From contig NZ_CP035283.1 of the NCBI RefSeq assembly GCF_004103755.1, positions 2,480,001 through 2,544,000 of the forward strand: DNA of 64,000 nucleotides, read 5' to 3'. Shown one piece after another: positions 1 through 7,297 of this stretch. Both the position numbers and the translations under genes were made by a program. Numbering within the stretch: the stretch's first letter is position 1; the number at the start of each line of letters is the position of its first letter. The stretch comes from Caproiciproducens sp. NJN-50. Its GTDB lineage: Bacteria > Bacillota > Clostridia > Oscillospirales > Acutalibacteraceae. The notes below the pieces were generated by a model. It did not search any database, was not told the DNA's origin, and was given only the letters and a program-made list of their open reading frames with translations.

Positions 1-347
1 TCCAGATCATACCATTTGATTTTTCCGTTGTTCACCCGGCTGAAGGTCGTGTCAAGGCCCGCGCCGATGTTTACGACGACGGCCCGGGGATGCCGCTGAA
101 TGAAATCGCGTATCATGGAATCAAACTCGCGTGCGCGGATGGCAAGGGTCAGAATCTGAAAACGCCGGATTTGGGAACGGAACCTGGTAAAATCATAGTC
201 GATCCTGTCGATCAGGTCTGCGGATACACGGTCTTTAAGGACAGGGTCCTTCATCCTTGCTTCCTCCGCGCGCCCCCATAATGGGAGCAAAAGCGTTTCG
301 TTTACGCTTCTCAAATCGATTTTCACTTTTTCGCCGCTCACCATCAT
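1..347 (-). CDS. LCM-type SAM-dependent methyltransferase, 5' part
   Basis: The gene starts near 347 and runs off the left edge, so only about 115 N-terminal residues are visible. They contain the motif NIGAGLDTTFSR followed by WYDLD, which is typical of motif I of the leucine-carboxyl-methyltransferase-like (PF04072) family of small-molecule methyltransferases. Two adjacent ATGs (347 and 344) follow an AAGGTGA ribosome site. The gene begins 18 bases after the mccA stop on the same strand and is probably the third gene of the mccBA operon. The B. subtilis mcc operon also contains a methyltransferase gene (yrrT), but I cannot say whether this one is equivalent. Its substrate is unknown. Confidence 0.75.
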   Translation of the reverse strand, partial: MMVSGEKVKIDLRSVNETLLLPLWGRAEEARMKDPVLKDRVSADLIDRIDYDFTRFRSQIRRFQILTLAIRAREFDSMIRDFIQRHPRAVVVNIGAGLDTTFSRVNNGKIKWYDL

Positions 348-365
348 ACTCACCTTACCATAGAC

Positions 366-1280
366 TCAGCCGTATATATGTTTGCTGAAGTAGCGGTCGC
401 CGCGATCCGGCAGGATCGCCACCAGGTCGCTGCCTTCAGGCGCTTTTAACGCCGCCTTTCTGGCCGCTGAAAGAGCGGCCCCGGACGACGTTCCCGCCAA
501 TATTCCTTCCCTGCCCGCGAGCAGCCGGAGCTCCTTAAACGCCTCCTCGTCCCCGACTTTATAAACCTGGTCCACAAGCGACATATCCATGGTGCCGGGC
601 ATAAAAGTGTTGCCGATCCCCTCAATGGCGTAGCAGCCGGGCTCCCCGCCGCCCATGGTGGAACCGACCGGGTCCGCCATGACGACTTTTACCGCCGCGT
701 TCTGTTCCTTCAGATATTTCGCCGCGCCGGAGAGAGTCCCCCCGCTGCCCGCGCCCGCAACCAGAATATCCACCTTTCCGTCCAGGTCCTTCCAGATCTC
801 CGGTCCGGTGGTGCGATAGTGAGCCAGCGGATTCGCCGGATTTTCAAATTGGCTGAGCGTGACCGGGTGTTCAATCCGCTTTTTCAGTTCCTCCACTTTT
901 TCGATCGCACCCTGCATTCCCTTTTCCAGCGGCGTATGGACAATTTCCGCCCCGTAGGCTTTCATGATGGTTTGTTTCTCCTCCGAGAATTTTTCCGGTA
1001 CGGCGAAGATCACCCGGTATCCCCTTCCCAACGCCGCGAGCGCAATGCCGATCCCGGCGTTGCCCGCCGTCGCTTCCAAGATAGTATATCCCGGCTTCAA
1101 CAGGCCGCGCTCCTCGGCGTCACTTACCAAAGCGGACCCCATGCGGTCCTTTACGCTTCCGCCCGGATTGAACAGCTCCAGTTTTGCAAACACATTCACT
1201 CCGCCGCGAAAATCCATATGGTTCAGCTTTAAAAGAGGCGTATGGCCGATCATTTCGCGCACATCATTGTAATATGTCAT
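366..1280 (-). CDS. mccA: O-acetylserine-dependent cystathionine beta-synthase / cysteine synthase family
   Basis: This 304-residue PLP enzyme belongs to the cysteine synthase / cystathionine beta-synthase family. NPGGSVKDR (residues 38-46) carries the PLP lysine (K44). TAGNAGIGIALAA, GAGSGGTLSG and GTSSGAA are the substrate- and phosphate-binding loops, and ILPDRGDRYFSK near the end resembles MccA more than CysK. The length matches B. subtilis MccA. It overlaps mccB by four bases (ATGA), and MccA plus MccB convert homocysteine to cysteine by reverse transsulfuration. The tight pairing favours MccA over a plain O-acetylserine sulfhydrylase. Expression is probably controlled by the Cys-codon leader upstream of mccB. 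Confidence 0.88.
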   Translation of the reverse strand: MTYYNDVREMIGHTPLLKLNHMDFRGGVNVFAKLELFNPGGSVKDRMGSALVSDAEERGLLKPGYTILEATAGNAGIGIALAALGRGYRVIFAVPEKFSEEKQTIMKAYGAEIVHTPLEKGMQGAIEKVEELKKRIEHPVTLSQFENPANPLAHYRTTGPEIWKDLDGKVDILVAGAGSGGTLSGAAKYLKEQNAAVKVVMADPVGSTMGGGEPGCYAIEGIGNTFMPGTMDMSLVDQVYKVGDEEAFKELRLLAGREGILAGTSSGAALSAARKAALKAPEGSDLVAILPDRGDRYFSKHIYG

Positions 1281-2440
1281 TTTGACTCCCCCACAATCGC
1301 CTGCCCGAACGCCTGGGAAAGGTCGTCGGCAAGGTCTTTTTTATCTTCAATGCCAACCGAGAGACGCACCAGGTTGTCGACGATGCCGACTTTCTGACGG
1401 ATCTCACAGGGGATGGAAGCGTGCGTCATGCTGGCCGGATGACACACGAGCGACTCCACTCCGCCGAGGCTTTCGGCAAGGGCGATCAGCCTGACGCTTC
1501 GGAAGAACGTATGGATATCGTATCGGCCGGAAAGCACGAAAGAGATCATTGCGCCCGCGCCGGACGCCTGTCTTTTCTGGATCTCGTACCCCGGGAAATC
1601 TTCAAAACCCGGATAGTAGACTTTGGCGACAGCGTCGTGATTCCGAAGAAAATCGGCCAGATAGGAGGCGTTTTCCAGGTGACGGTCCATGCGGACGGAC
1701 AGGGTTTTGATCCCGCGGATCAACAGCCAGGAGTCAAAGGGACCCAGCACCCCGCCGGTGGCGTTCTGCAGAAAGCCGAGCCGCTCCGCCGTTTCCGCGT
1801 CCCTGACCGCGACAAGGCCGGCGACGAGGTCGCTGTGGCCGCCGAGATATTTCGTCGCGCTGTGCACCACGATATCCGCGCCCAGATTCAGCGGTTTCTG
1901 TAAGTACGGCGTCATGAACGTGTTGTCGACGATCATTTTAAGGCCGTGCCGGCGGGCAATCTCCGACGCCGCTGCGAGATCCGTAATCGTCAGAAGCGGA
2001 TTCGCCGGGCTTTCGACGATCAGCGCCTTTACATTCTCCGCAATCCGGCTTTCGAGCAGCTGAAGATCAGACGTATCCACAATCTCATAGGTCAGCCCGA
2101 AGTTTTTGAACACTTTGTCGAGCACACGGAACGTGCCGCCGTAGACATTGCTGGAAATGATGATTTTATCGCCGCTTTGAAACAGCGACAGAACCGCTGT
2201 AATTGCCGCCATTCCGGACGCGAACGCGAATCCCGCCGCTCCGCCTTCCAGTTCGGCGATCAGTCTTTCCAGCGATTCCCGGGTCGGGTTTCCTGTGCGG
2301 GAATACTCATAGCCGCTGTTCTCCCCCAGCCCGCTCTGCCGATAGGTGGAGGTCTGGTAAATCGGCACGCTGACCGCTCCCGTTTTGGAATCTCCGTCAA
2401 TCCCGCCGTGAATCAGAGCTGTTGCAAAACTTTGCTGCAT
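1277..2440 (-). CDS. mccB: Cystathionine gamma-lyase / homocysteine gamma-lyase family
   Basis: The 387-residue protein is a Cys/Met-metabolism PLP enzyme. YSRTGNPTRESLE (residues 46-58), FASGMAAITAV, and SATKYLGGHSD with PLP lysine K197 are diagnostic of the family. It could act as cystathionine gamma-lyase or gamma-synthase. The four-base overlap with the MccA-like gene argues for the lyase role in making cysteine from homocysteine. The start ATG lies about 80 bases downstream of an intrinsic terminator that follows a leader ORF with six Cys codons, which suggests cysteine-responsive attenuation of the whole operon. The gene is intact and of normal length. Confidence 0.88.
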   Translation of the reverse strand: MQQSFATALIHGGIDGDSKTGAVSVPIYQTSTYRQSGLGENSGYEYSRTGNPTRESLERLIAELEGGAAGFAFASGMAAITAVLSLFQSGDKIIISSNVYGGTFRVLDKVFKNFGLTYEIVDTSDLQLLESRIAENVKALIVESPANPLLTITDLAAASEIARRHGLKMIVDNTFMTPYLQKPLNLGADIVVHSATKYLGGHSDLVAGLVAVRDAETAERLGFLQNATGGVLGPFDSWLLIRGIKTLSVRMDRHLENASYLADFLRNHDAVAKVYYPGFEDFPGYEIQKRQASGAGAMISFVLSGRYDIHTFFRSVRLIALAESLGGVESLVCHPASMTHASIPCEIRQKVGIVDNLVRLSVGIEDKKDLADDLSQAFGQAIVGESK

Positions 2441-2501
2441 CTCATGGTCATTCCTTTCAAATAATACACCGATTTAGTGAACTTTAAATTGTATAGAAAA
2501 G

Positions 2502-2528
2502 GGCCGGGCGGCAATTCACCGCCCGGCC
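2502..2528 (-). terminator. Leader terminator of the mccBA operon (attenuator)
   Basis: A perfect 10-bp stem (2502-2511 with 2519-2528) and a 7-base loop are followed on the minus strand by CCCTTTTC. It lies after the stop of the Cys leader ORF and before mccB, where an attenuator terminator belongs. Its 5' arm (2527-2519, read on the minus strand) can pair over nine contiguous positions, seven Watson-Crick and two G-U, with leader codons 18-20 (2605-2597). That gives a plausible antiterminator. Confidence 0.8.
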
Positions 2529-2551
2529 TTATCTCAACGCAACGATCCCGC

Positions 2552-2656
2552 CTAAGAAAGGTTATGACAGCAAATCAGCCTTTTCCCCACAGCAAAGCCA
2601 AGCGGACAGCAACAACACGCCGCGGCAGCTTTCCGTGAGAAAAAGCGATTTTCCAT
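2552..2656 (-). CDS. Cys-rich leader peptide (34 aa), putative attenuator of mccBA
   Basis: ATG at 2656 follows a strong ribosome site, AGAGGAGAAAGG, and the frame runs to TAG at 2552. The 34-residue product contains Cys at codons 14, 15, 16 and 17 (TGT TGT TGC TGT) and again at 29 and 30. That is six Cys in 34 codons directly upstream of a cysteine-biosynthesis operon. The ORF is followed after about 23 bases by the intrinsic terminator at 2502-2528. By analogy with amino-acid leader peptides and the polycysteine leader ORFs described in mycobacteria, ribosome pausing at Cys codons when charged tRNA-Cys is scarce would favour readthrough. Function is inferred from architecture only, and the peptide itself is probably not functional. 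Confidence 0.75.
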   Translation of the reverse strand: MENRFFSRKAAAACCCCPLGFAVGKRLICCHNLS

Positions 2657-2713
2657 AATTCCTTTCTCCTCTTTAAATTAAGTATAGTATATATATATGT
2701 TATGTTAGTATTT

Positions 2714-2742
2714 ATGTTACAACTATTCGTCCGCTTTGTCAA
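2714..2742 (-). promoter_or_regulatory. SigA-type promoter of the leader-mccBA operon
   Basis: On the minus strand TTGACA (2742-2737) is followed after exactly 17 bases by TAACAT (2719-2714). It points at the Cys leader ORF, with an expected start near 2707. It is back-to-back with the hydrolase promoter; the two -35 boxes are separated by only 11 bases. Confidence 0.75.
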
Positions 2743-2753
2743 GAGAAAATTGC

Positions 2754-2782
2754 TTGACAAGGAGGGAAATATAATATATATT
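2754..2782 (+). promoter_or_regulatory. SigA-type promoter of the alpha/beta hydrolase gene
   Basis: TTGACA (2754-2759), a 17-base spacer and TATATT (2777-2782) precede the hydrolase start at 2814 with a short untranslated leader. It is divergent from, and abuts, the mcc promoter, so one regulator bound here could affect both units. Confidence 0.75.
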
Positions 2783-2813
2783 ACATATATTAATAGTATG
2801 TATAGAGGTAAAT

Positions 2814-3635
2814 ATGAGAGCGGGAACAAAGGTTGAAAAAAAGGCAGAAAACAGCTGTGCGGACCTGAAGGGTTTTGCAATTCCATCCGTGACCGGGGAA
2901 CGGATGTATGCCTGTTTCTTTAAACCGTATGGAGATGGGCCCCGGCCCACAGTGCTCCTGCTTCATGGCTACCCGGGAGACGAAAACAATTACGACCTTG
3001 CCCACGCCTTTCAACGGGCCGGTTATTCGACGGTTATTTTCCACTATCGCGGAACGTGGGGAAGCGAAGGGTTGTTCAGTTTGTCCCATGTCCTGGAAGA
3101 CGTATCGTCGGCGCTTGATTTTATCAGGAATCACTCCGGTGAGAATACATATCAGTTTGACGCGGATCGACTCGTTTTAATCGGACACAGCATGGGAGGA
3201 TTTGCGGCCCTGGAAACGGCGGCAAACACATCGGGGCTTCTCGGCGTCGGGGCAATCGCCGCTTTCGACTTTTCTCTCGCCGCGGAAAATTCAAAGCTGC
3301 GGGACGCAATACGGCAGGAGTTTTCGAACTATGCTCCCGTCCGCAGAATTGAGCTTGGCAGTCTTATAAACGAGATCGGCGAAAATGCGGAAAAATGGAA
3401 TTTCTCTCAATTGGCCGACAAGTTGTCAAATCTGCCCGTTTGTCTGATTGGCGCGGCACACGACATGATTTCCGTCCCGAAGTATCATTTGTTTCCTCTG
3501 CGCCAGTCGCTCGACCGTATTCAGAATCCGGGAATCACTTTTCACATGCTGGATGACGGACATTGTCTGAGCGGTACACGAATTGAACTCGCGGACCTTC
3601 TACTGGATTGGACCGATGGTTTATTAAATAAATAG
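2814..3635 (+). CDS. Alpha/beta hydrolase (serine esterase/peptidase-like)
   Basis: The 273-residue protein has the alpha/beta hydrolase fold. LLLHGYPGDENNY (residues 48-60) is the oxyanion-hole region and GHSMGGF holds the nucleophile Ser126. Asp217 in GAAHDMIS and His250 in DDGHCLSG complete a plausible catalytic triad. There is no signal peptide, so it is probably cytoplasmic. AGAGG lies five bases before the ATG. It is transcribed divergently from the mcc operon, from a promoter that shares the same short intergenic region. The substrate cannot be read from sequence. It resembles the dienelactone hydrolase / prolyl oligopeptidase-like esterases common in Firmicutes. Confidence 0.8.
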   Translation: MRAGTKVEKKAENSCADLKGFAIPSVTGERMYACFFKPYGDGPRPTVLLLHGYPGDENNYDLAHAFQRAGYSTVIFHYRGTWGSEGLFSLSHVLEDVSSALDFIRNHSGENTYQFDADRLVLIGHSMGGFAALETAANTSGLLGVGAIAAFDFSLAAENSKLRDAIRQEFSNYAPVRRIELGSLINEIGENAEKWNFSQLADKLSNLPVCLIGAAHDMISVPKYHLFPLRQSLDRIQNPGITFHMLDDGHCLSGTRIELADLLLDWTDGLLNK

Positions 3636-3649
3636 CTTTATGCAAACAG

Positions 3650-3676
3650 GGCCTGCTCTTCTACAGAGGGCAGGCC
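3650..3676 (+). terminator. Putative terminator after the hydrolase gene
   Basis: GGCCTGC (3650-3656) pairs with GCAGGCC (3670-3676) and is followed by TTTG. The stem is short and the U-tract weak. It lies 14 bases after the hydrolase stop. Confidence 0.5.
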
Positions 3677-3927
3677 TTTGCTGTGCTGCAAAAGACATCT
3701 GGACTGCATTTCTATGAATGGAACAGGCGGACGGGATCAAGCCAAATTATATTGCCGGCAAAATTGCTTTTTTCATAACTTCCGTATATATTGTGAATAG
3801 AGAAGTCCAACGATGCAAATCGTCTTCATAAAATCTTAAGATTTTCATAAGGAAAATGAAAGGATTCCCTTTTGTCTTTTGCCTTATGATTACTTACGGA
3901 AGTTTGGGGAAAAGGAGTGGCAACCGT

Positions 3928-4011
3928 ATGGGTGTCGATATCTTAGTCGCAGACGATGAACAGGCCATAGCGGATCTGGTGGAAGTAGTGAAAAATTGCC
4001 GCTGTTGCTGA
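3928..4011 (+). pseudogene. Response-regulator 5' stub (OmpR/VanR type)
   Basis: A GGAG ribosome site precedes ATG at 3928. The frame encodes DILVADDEQAIADLVEVV, the N-terminal acidic pocket of a response-regulator receiver domain, and then stops at codon 28 (TGA 4009-4011). A functional receiver needs about 120 residues, and nothing downstream restores the frame. Upstream lies an AT-rich stretch with TCTTAAGATTTTCATAAGG, the type of sequence often seen before VanR-like genes on conjugative elements. I read this as the remains of a mobile-element two-component system, consistent with the other element debris up to about 13000. Confidence 0.7.
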
Positions 4012-4192
4012 TGAAACAATTCATGATTTGCCGGACAAACCAAAACGGCAGCATTCATCACGCAGCCGGCCAGCATTGCGGCAATGGCCGAAAGTACTCG
4101 ACAGCGCCCACATCGCGGTTTTTGCTTTTCATCATCCGCTCCATGTGATATACTGTGACTTGTCCCACCATTTCAGACAGGAGGATTTTGTC

Positions 4193-4414
4193 ATGAGCAA
4201 TGAAACCGCAAAAACAATGGAAGAGGCATACGAGCCGGAACAGGCGCAGGTAAAAAAATGGTCGGCGTTCGTGGAATCCGACGCCGTGAACTTCTTTACG
4301 GCAAACAAGATCGAAAAGATGACGATTGAGGACGGCAGTGGCAATAAGGCAAAGCTATCGAGGACAAAGGACGGCGGCATCAAGGTTGACTCTACCTCTT
4401 CGGTGATTCTCTAA
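4193..4414 (+). CDS. Hypothetical 73-aa protein
   Basis: ATG at 4193 follows a good ribosome site (CAGGAGG, eight bases away). The 73-residue product is acidic and hydrophilic at the N-terminus (MSNETAKTMEEAYEPEQAQ), with a C-terminal half that looks like a small beta-rich domain (KIEKMTIEDGSGNKAKLSR). It has no membrane segment or signal peptide. I do not recognise the family. It is followed by a very strong 17-bp terminator, which supports a real transcription unit. It lies between element remnants and may itself be element-derived. Confidence 0.6.
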   Translation: MSNETAKTMEEAYEPEQAQVKKWSAFVESDAVNFFTANKIEKMTIEDGSGNKAKLSRTKDGGIKVDSTSSVIL

Positions 4415-4442
4415 GCCTGATTAAAATAAATATAAAAGCGTT

Positions 4443-4484
4443 ACAATACCCCTGATGTCATGCAGCAGACATCAGGGGTATTGT
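4443..4484. terminator. Strong bidirectional terminator
   Basis: A perfect 17-bp inverted repeat (4443-4459 with 4468-4484) has an 8-base loop. It separates the convergent 73-aa gene (+) and the XRE gene (-), whose stop codon touches the stem at 4484. The minus-strand exit is T-rich (CTTTTATATTTATTTT). Confidence 0.85.
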
Positions 4485-5566
4485 CATTCTGGGAGCTGCC
4501 CCAACTCTTTCAGAATATCCGCAAATTCCTGATCTTCCTTTAAAAAATCAAAGGCCGGATTTTTTGCTATCATCTGGCGGACACAGCGGTTCAGGTAGCC
4601 TTTGGACTGAGCAGATTCGTGCATTTCAATACTGTCGTAAAAAGGGCTCACCTTTACCGCATCGAGATCAGCGGGCATCCGCGCGCAGTTTATGAACTCA
4701 TGAAGCGCATCCAGCGTTTCCCTTTCCTGTTTCTGCTCCGCGTGGCACTGCGCAATCATCAGATAGTGATTTAAGTCCTGGCCGTAAATTTTATCTCTGT
4801 CAAACATCTTTGAAAGCTGCAGGCTTAGGTTTTCCATCCGCAGCGCAAGCGGATAATCCTGATTCTTTTTCGCAATATTGGCAAGCGTGCCGAGGGCGAT
4901 ATTGCAGCCGAACGCATGTGTGGCAAGCAGATACTGCGCCATCTGCTTTGACTTTTCGTAATTTCCCATGGCGTAATAGATGGAGACTTTTATCTGATCC
5001 GGTTCGATTTCAGAACTGTGAATGTTGTCAAGCGCCTTTAAAGCGTCCTCATATCGTTCCTGCTGCATCAGAAGGGCGCTGAGGCTGTGCCACGCTTCTT
5101 CCCGGATTTGAATGTCGTCACTTTTAGCAGCATCCCGCATCAGAGTTTCCGCACGGCTTAGCAGATTGGCGGCAGCATCTTCCGTTCCCGCACAGGGAAT
5201 GTGCATCATAAAGACATTGCCCATCCTCAGTTTCAGGAGCGGACTGTTTGGATATTCCCTGATATATTTCTCCCCAAAGGAAACCGCATTTTCATAGTCG
5301 GAGGCTTCAAACAGTTTTGCGCATTGATCGCAGATTTCTATCGCCCGATCCTTCGACAGCTGCGGTTCGAAGCCCAGCAAATCGTCAACCGTGACACCCA
5401 GCAGCCGGGCAGCGGGAGCAAGCAGAGTGATATCGGGATATGCGCCGCCCGTTTCCCATTTCGACACGGCGGCGATAGAAACTCCAAGCGCGGTAGCGAG
5501 TTGATCCTGGGTTAAGCCCATGGCTTTTCTTTTGTTCTGAATATTTTTACCGATGGATAATTCCAT
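4484..5566 (-). CDS. XRE-family transcriptional regulator with TPR-like C-terminus
   Basis: This is a 360-residue protein. Residues about 8-62 form a helix-turn-helix of the Cro/C1 type (LTQDQLATALGVSIAAVSKWE). The remaining roughly 290 residues are helical, with repeated aromatic/Ala pairs (YENAVSFGEKYIREYP, YEDALKALDNI, YEKSKQMAQYLL) that look like degenerate tetratricopeptide repeats. This architecture resembles stand-alone XRE regulators and Rgg/PlcR-like peptide-binding regulators, but no peptide gene is evident beside it. It is monocistronic, convergent with the 73-aa gene across a shared terminator. Its target is unknown. Confidence 0.8.
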   Translation of the reverse strand: MELSIGKNIQNKRKAMGLTQDQLATALGVSIAAVSKWETGGAYPDITLLAPAARLLGVTVDDLLGFEPQLSKDRAIEICDQCAKLFEASDYENAVSFGEKYIREYPNSPLLKLRMGNVFMMHIPCAGTEDAAANLLSRAETLMRDAAKSDDIQIREEAWHSLSALLMQQERYEDALKALDNIHSSEIEPDQIKVSIYYAMGNYEKSKQMAQYLLATHAFGCNIALGTLANIAKKNQDYPLALRMENLSLQLSKMFDRDKIYGQDLNHYLMIAQCHAEQKQERETLDALHEFINCARMPADLDAVKVSPFYDSIEMHESAQSKGYLNRCVRQMIAKNPAFDFLKEDQEFADILKELGQLPE

Positions 5567-5667
5567 GTGGATTCCTCACTTTCCGAGAAGGCCTTTCCCG
5601 ATTATCAGTATAGCGGATCCTTCGGAATCCCGCAATGGAAACGTATTTGACTTTTATCATTCATTTT

Positions 5668-5970
5668 TTAACCGCCGGTTGAATGATTCAGCCAATCCGA
5701 CATTTTGTACCCGCGCTTAATCAGCGCAATCTTTTCGGCATGGCTCAGCTTTTTGAGCGCGGCTTCCCGTCTGAGAGCTTCGCTTTTCGTTGCAAAGCGT
5801 TCCTGATAGACCAGCGTGACCGGCAGACGGGAGCGGGTATATTTTGCGCCTTTTCCGCGGCTATGCATGGCGGCGCGCCGATACGGATCCGTCGTATAGC
5901 CGCTGTAGATCGTGCCGTCCGAACAGCGCAGCATATATGCGTAATACCCGGCCTTTTTTGCATTTTTCAT
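5668..5970 (-). CDS. GIY-YIG nuclease-superfamily protein (YhbQ/UPF0213 type)
   Basis: The 100-residue protein is a single GIY-YIG domain. YYAYMLRCSDGTIYSGYT (residues 9-26) is the catalytic beta-hairpin, followed by RRAAMHSRGKGAKYTRSR and a KSEALRREAALKKL helix, as in the YhbQ/YazA family. Family members are small stand-alone domains implicated in nucleic-acid transactions, but no precise role is established. It starts eight bases after the stop of the coiled-coil gene on the same strand, so the two are probably co-transcribed. The length is normal and the catalytic Tyr/Arg/Glu-type positions appear present. Confidence 0.85.
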   Translation of the reverse strand: MKNAKKAGYYAYMLRCSDGTIYSGYTTDPYRRAAMHSRGKGAKYTRSRLPVTLVYQERFATKSEALRREAALKKLSHAEKIALIKRGYKMSDWLNHSTGG

Positions 5971-5978
5971 CTGCCCGG

Positions 5979-6920
5979 CTACCGCGCGGTGATAATCAGA
6001 CTTTCCATTTCGGCCTCTATTTTTCCAATGTTGGAGTTTGCCTGAGATCTCATCGATTCAAGCCGTTGAACGGCGTCACGGACCTGGCTTTGCACATGAG
6101 AAACGCTTTCCTGCGACTGGTCGATTTTCGACTGCATGAACCAGTCCGCGATCAGCCCGTCAAAGAAAAAATCCGCAAATTTGGCGAAGCCGCCCGTTTC
6201 AATGTGAATGTCGGAACGGATTCGAACGTCGGCTAACTCAGCGTGAAACTGCCTCAGCAGCCGCTGTGCGTTTTCGGTTTCCTCTTTTGCGTCGTCAATA
6301 TGGGAGTGCTTTGCAAGGTCGGAGATCAGCCCTCCGCCGAGAAGGTCCCAGGTTCCCCAGCCTTCTGCATGGCCGAGGCTGTTTTGAATCCGGTCCAGGC
6401 TGGCCAATGCTTCCTTACCGGCGGATGCTGCTTCCTCGATTTCTTTCAGATTTATCCTTTCACTGTTTATTTGGTTTGACAGTTCCAGAATTTTTTGGGC
6501 GGACGCACCGCTTTCTTTCACGATACGTTCTTTTTTATCGGCATAAAGAGCGTCGAAATCGCGCTGACAATTTACATAATTCAGCCGTTCCGCAGAAAGT
6601 TTTGAAATCTGATCTTGTATATTATCCAAATCTCTGATAGCCTGATCGTATTTTAGCTTCGCAGCAAAAGCTTCCGCCTGTTCTTTTTCAACACGTTCTT
6701 CCAATTTCCCAAACAGGGAATAAAAGACAGAGGCGATACTTTTATTTTCCATTTTGTCGACATCACAGTTTTCCTTTTCCAAAACGACCTTGAGCCCGGC
6801 AGCTTTGCGGTTTAATTGCGACTGTTGATTTTGCAGATCCTGAAGCACGGCATCAATCTTGTGCAACCGCGCAATTCCCTGTTGAGCAGATCGTATTTTC
6901 TCATTTATTGCAGAATCCAT
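5979..6920 (-). CDS. Coiled-coil protein of unknown function
   Basis: The 313-residue protein is almost wholly helical and rich in Lys, Glu and Gln. Long heptad stretches run from about 1-170 (for example LQDLQNQQSQLNRKAAGLKV) and from about 200 to the end. A Gly/Trp-rich break, AEGWGTWDLLGGGLISDL, lies near residues 195-212. It has no signal peptide and no clear transmembrane segment. I do not recognise a named family; such proteins are common hypotheticals in Clostridia. It lies directly upstream of the GIY-YIG gene in the same direction, the only functional hint available. Confidence 0.65.
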   Translation of the reverse strand: MDSAINEKIRSAQQGIARLHKIDAVLQDLQNQQSQLNRKAAGLKVVLEKENCDVDKMENKSIASVFYSLFGKLEERVEKEQAEAFAAKLKYDQAIRDLDNIQDQISKLSAERLNYVNCQRDFDALYADKKERIVKESGASAQKILELSNQINSERINLKEIEEAASAGKEALASLDRIQNSLGHAEGWGTWDLLGGGLISDLAKHSHIDDAKEETENAQRLLRQFHAELADVRIRSDIHIETGGFAKFADFFFDGLIADWFMQSKIDQSQESVSHVQSQVRDAVQRLESMRSQANSNIGKIEAEMESLIITAR

Positions 6921-7039
6921 TTTTTATACCCTCCTAATCGAATGGAAGCTGAACGTGTTCAGACCTGCGCGCTGCGATGATTTGACCAATATAGTCTCTC
7001 GCACCTGAGCCGTTCCGCGTAAACAGATAACCGTAAACA

Positions 7040-7236
7040 AAAAGGCCCACGAAACAATTAGGTTTCGTGAGCCTTGTGGTGCCAAAATTCATAATGCTGC
7101 AGCCATCACCTGCCATTGACAAATCCTTATTAGGAGTCGACGACTGTGCAAACCAAAAGTAGAAAGTATGATGAAAACCTATTTCACCCTTACCCCGGCG
7201 TGGTCACGATTGAACAATTCATAGATTATATTCTTA
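7040..7236 (-). ncRNA. Candidate small RNA with its own promoter and terminator
   Basis: A good minus-strand promoter (7243-7271) would start transcription near 7236, and a terminator hairpin (7042-7073) with TTTTTG would end it near 7040. The result is a transcript of roughly 195 bases. No convincing start-to-stop coding frame lies inside: the one open frame runs through the terminator. It is divergent from the ParA remnant. The size would fit a 6S-like or element-regulatory RNA, but I could not match it to a known family by eye. Confidence 0.4.
7042..7073 (-). terminator. Intrinsic terminator on the minus strand
   Basis: A 13-bp stem with one mismatch (7042-7054 with 7061-7073) and a 6-base loop is followed on the minus strand by TTTTTGTTT. 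It ends the candidate small RNA and lies upstream of the coiled-coil gene. Confidence 0.7.
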
Positions 7237-7242
7237 GTGTTC

Positions 7243-7271
7243 ATTATAGCAAATCCAAAAAGACATTGCAA
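7243..7271 (-). promoter_or_regulatory. SigA-type promoter of the candidate small RNA
   Basis: TTGCAA (7271-7266), a 17-base spacer and a perfect TATAAT (7248-7243) are read on the minus strand. No protein gene begins within a sensible distance downstream. Confidence 0.6.
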
Positions 7272-7297
7272 GTTGAAATATGAGGGAGGCTCAGAAA

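Noticed and set aside
2441..2720. T-box or SAM riboswitch upstream of mccB
   Set aside because: No T-box consensus bulge sequence and no S-box core are visible. The Cys-codon ORF plus terminator explains the leader better.
2575..2886. 103-codon minus-strand frame overlapping the mcc leader and the hydrolase start
   Set aside because: It crosses both divergent promoters and the Cys leader in another frame, has no ribosome site and resembles nothing.
3894..4076. 60-codon minus-strand ORF opposite the response-regulator stub
   Set aside because: It has no ribosome site and no family resemblance, and it overlaps the stub and flanking debris.
6934..7122. 62-codon minus-strand ORF after the coiled-coil gene promoter region
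   Set aside because: It reads straight through a strong terminator hairpin and has only a weak ribosome-site match. It fits a small RNA unit better than a gene.
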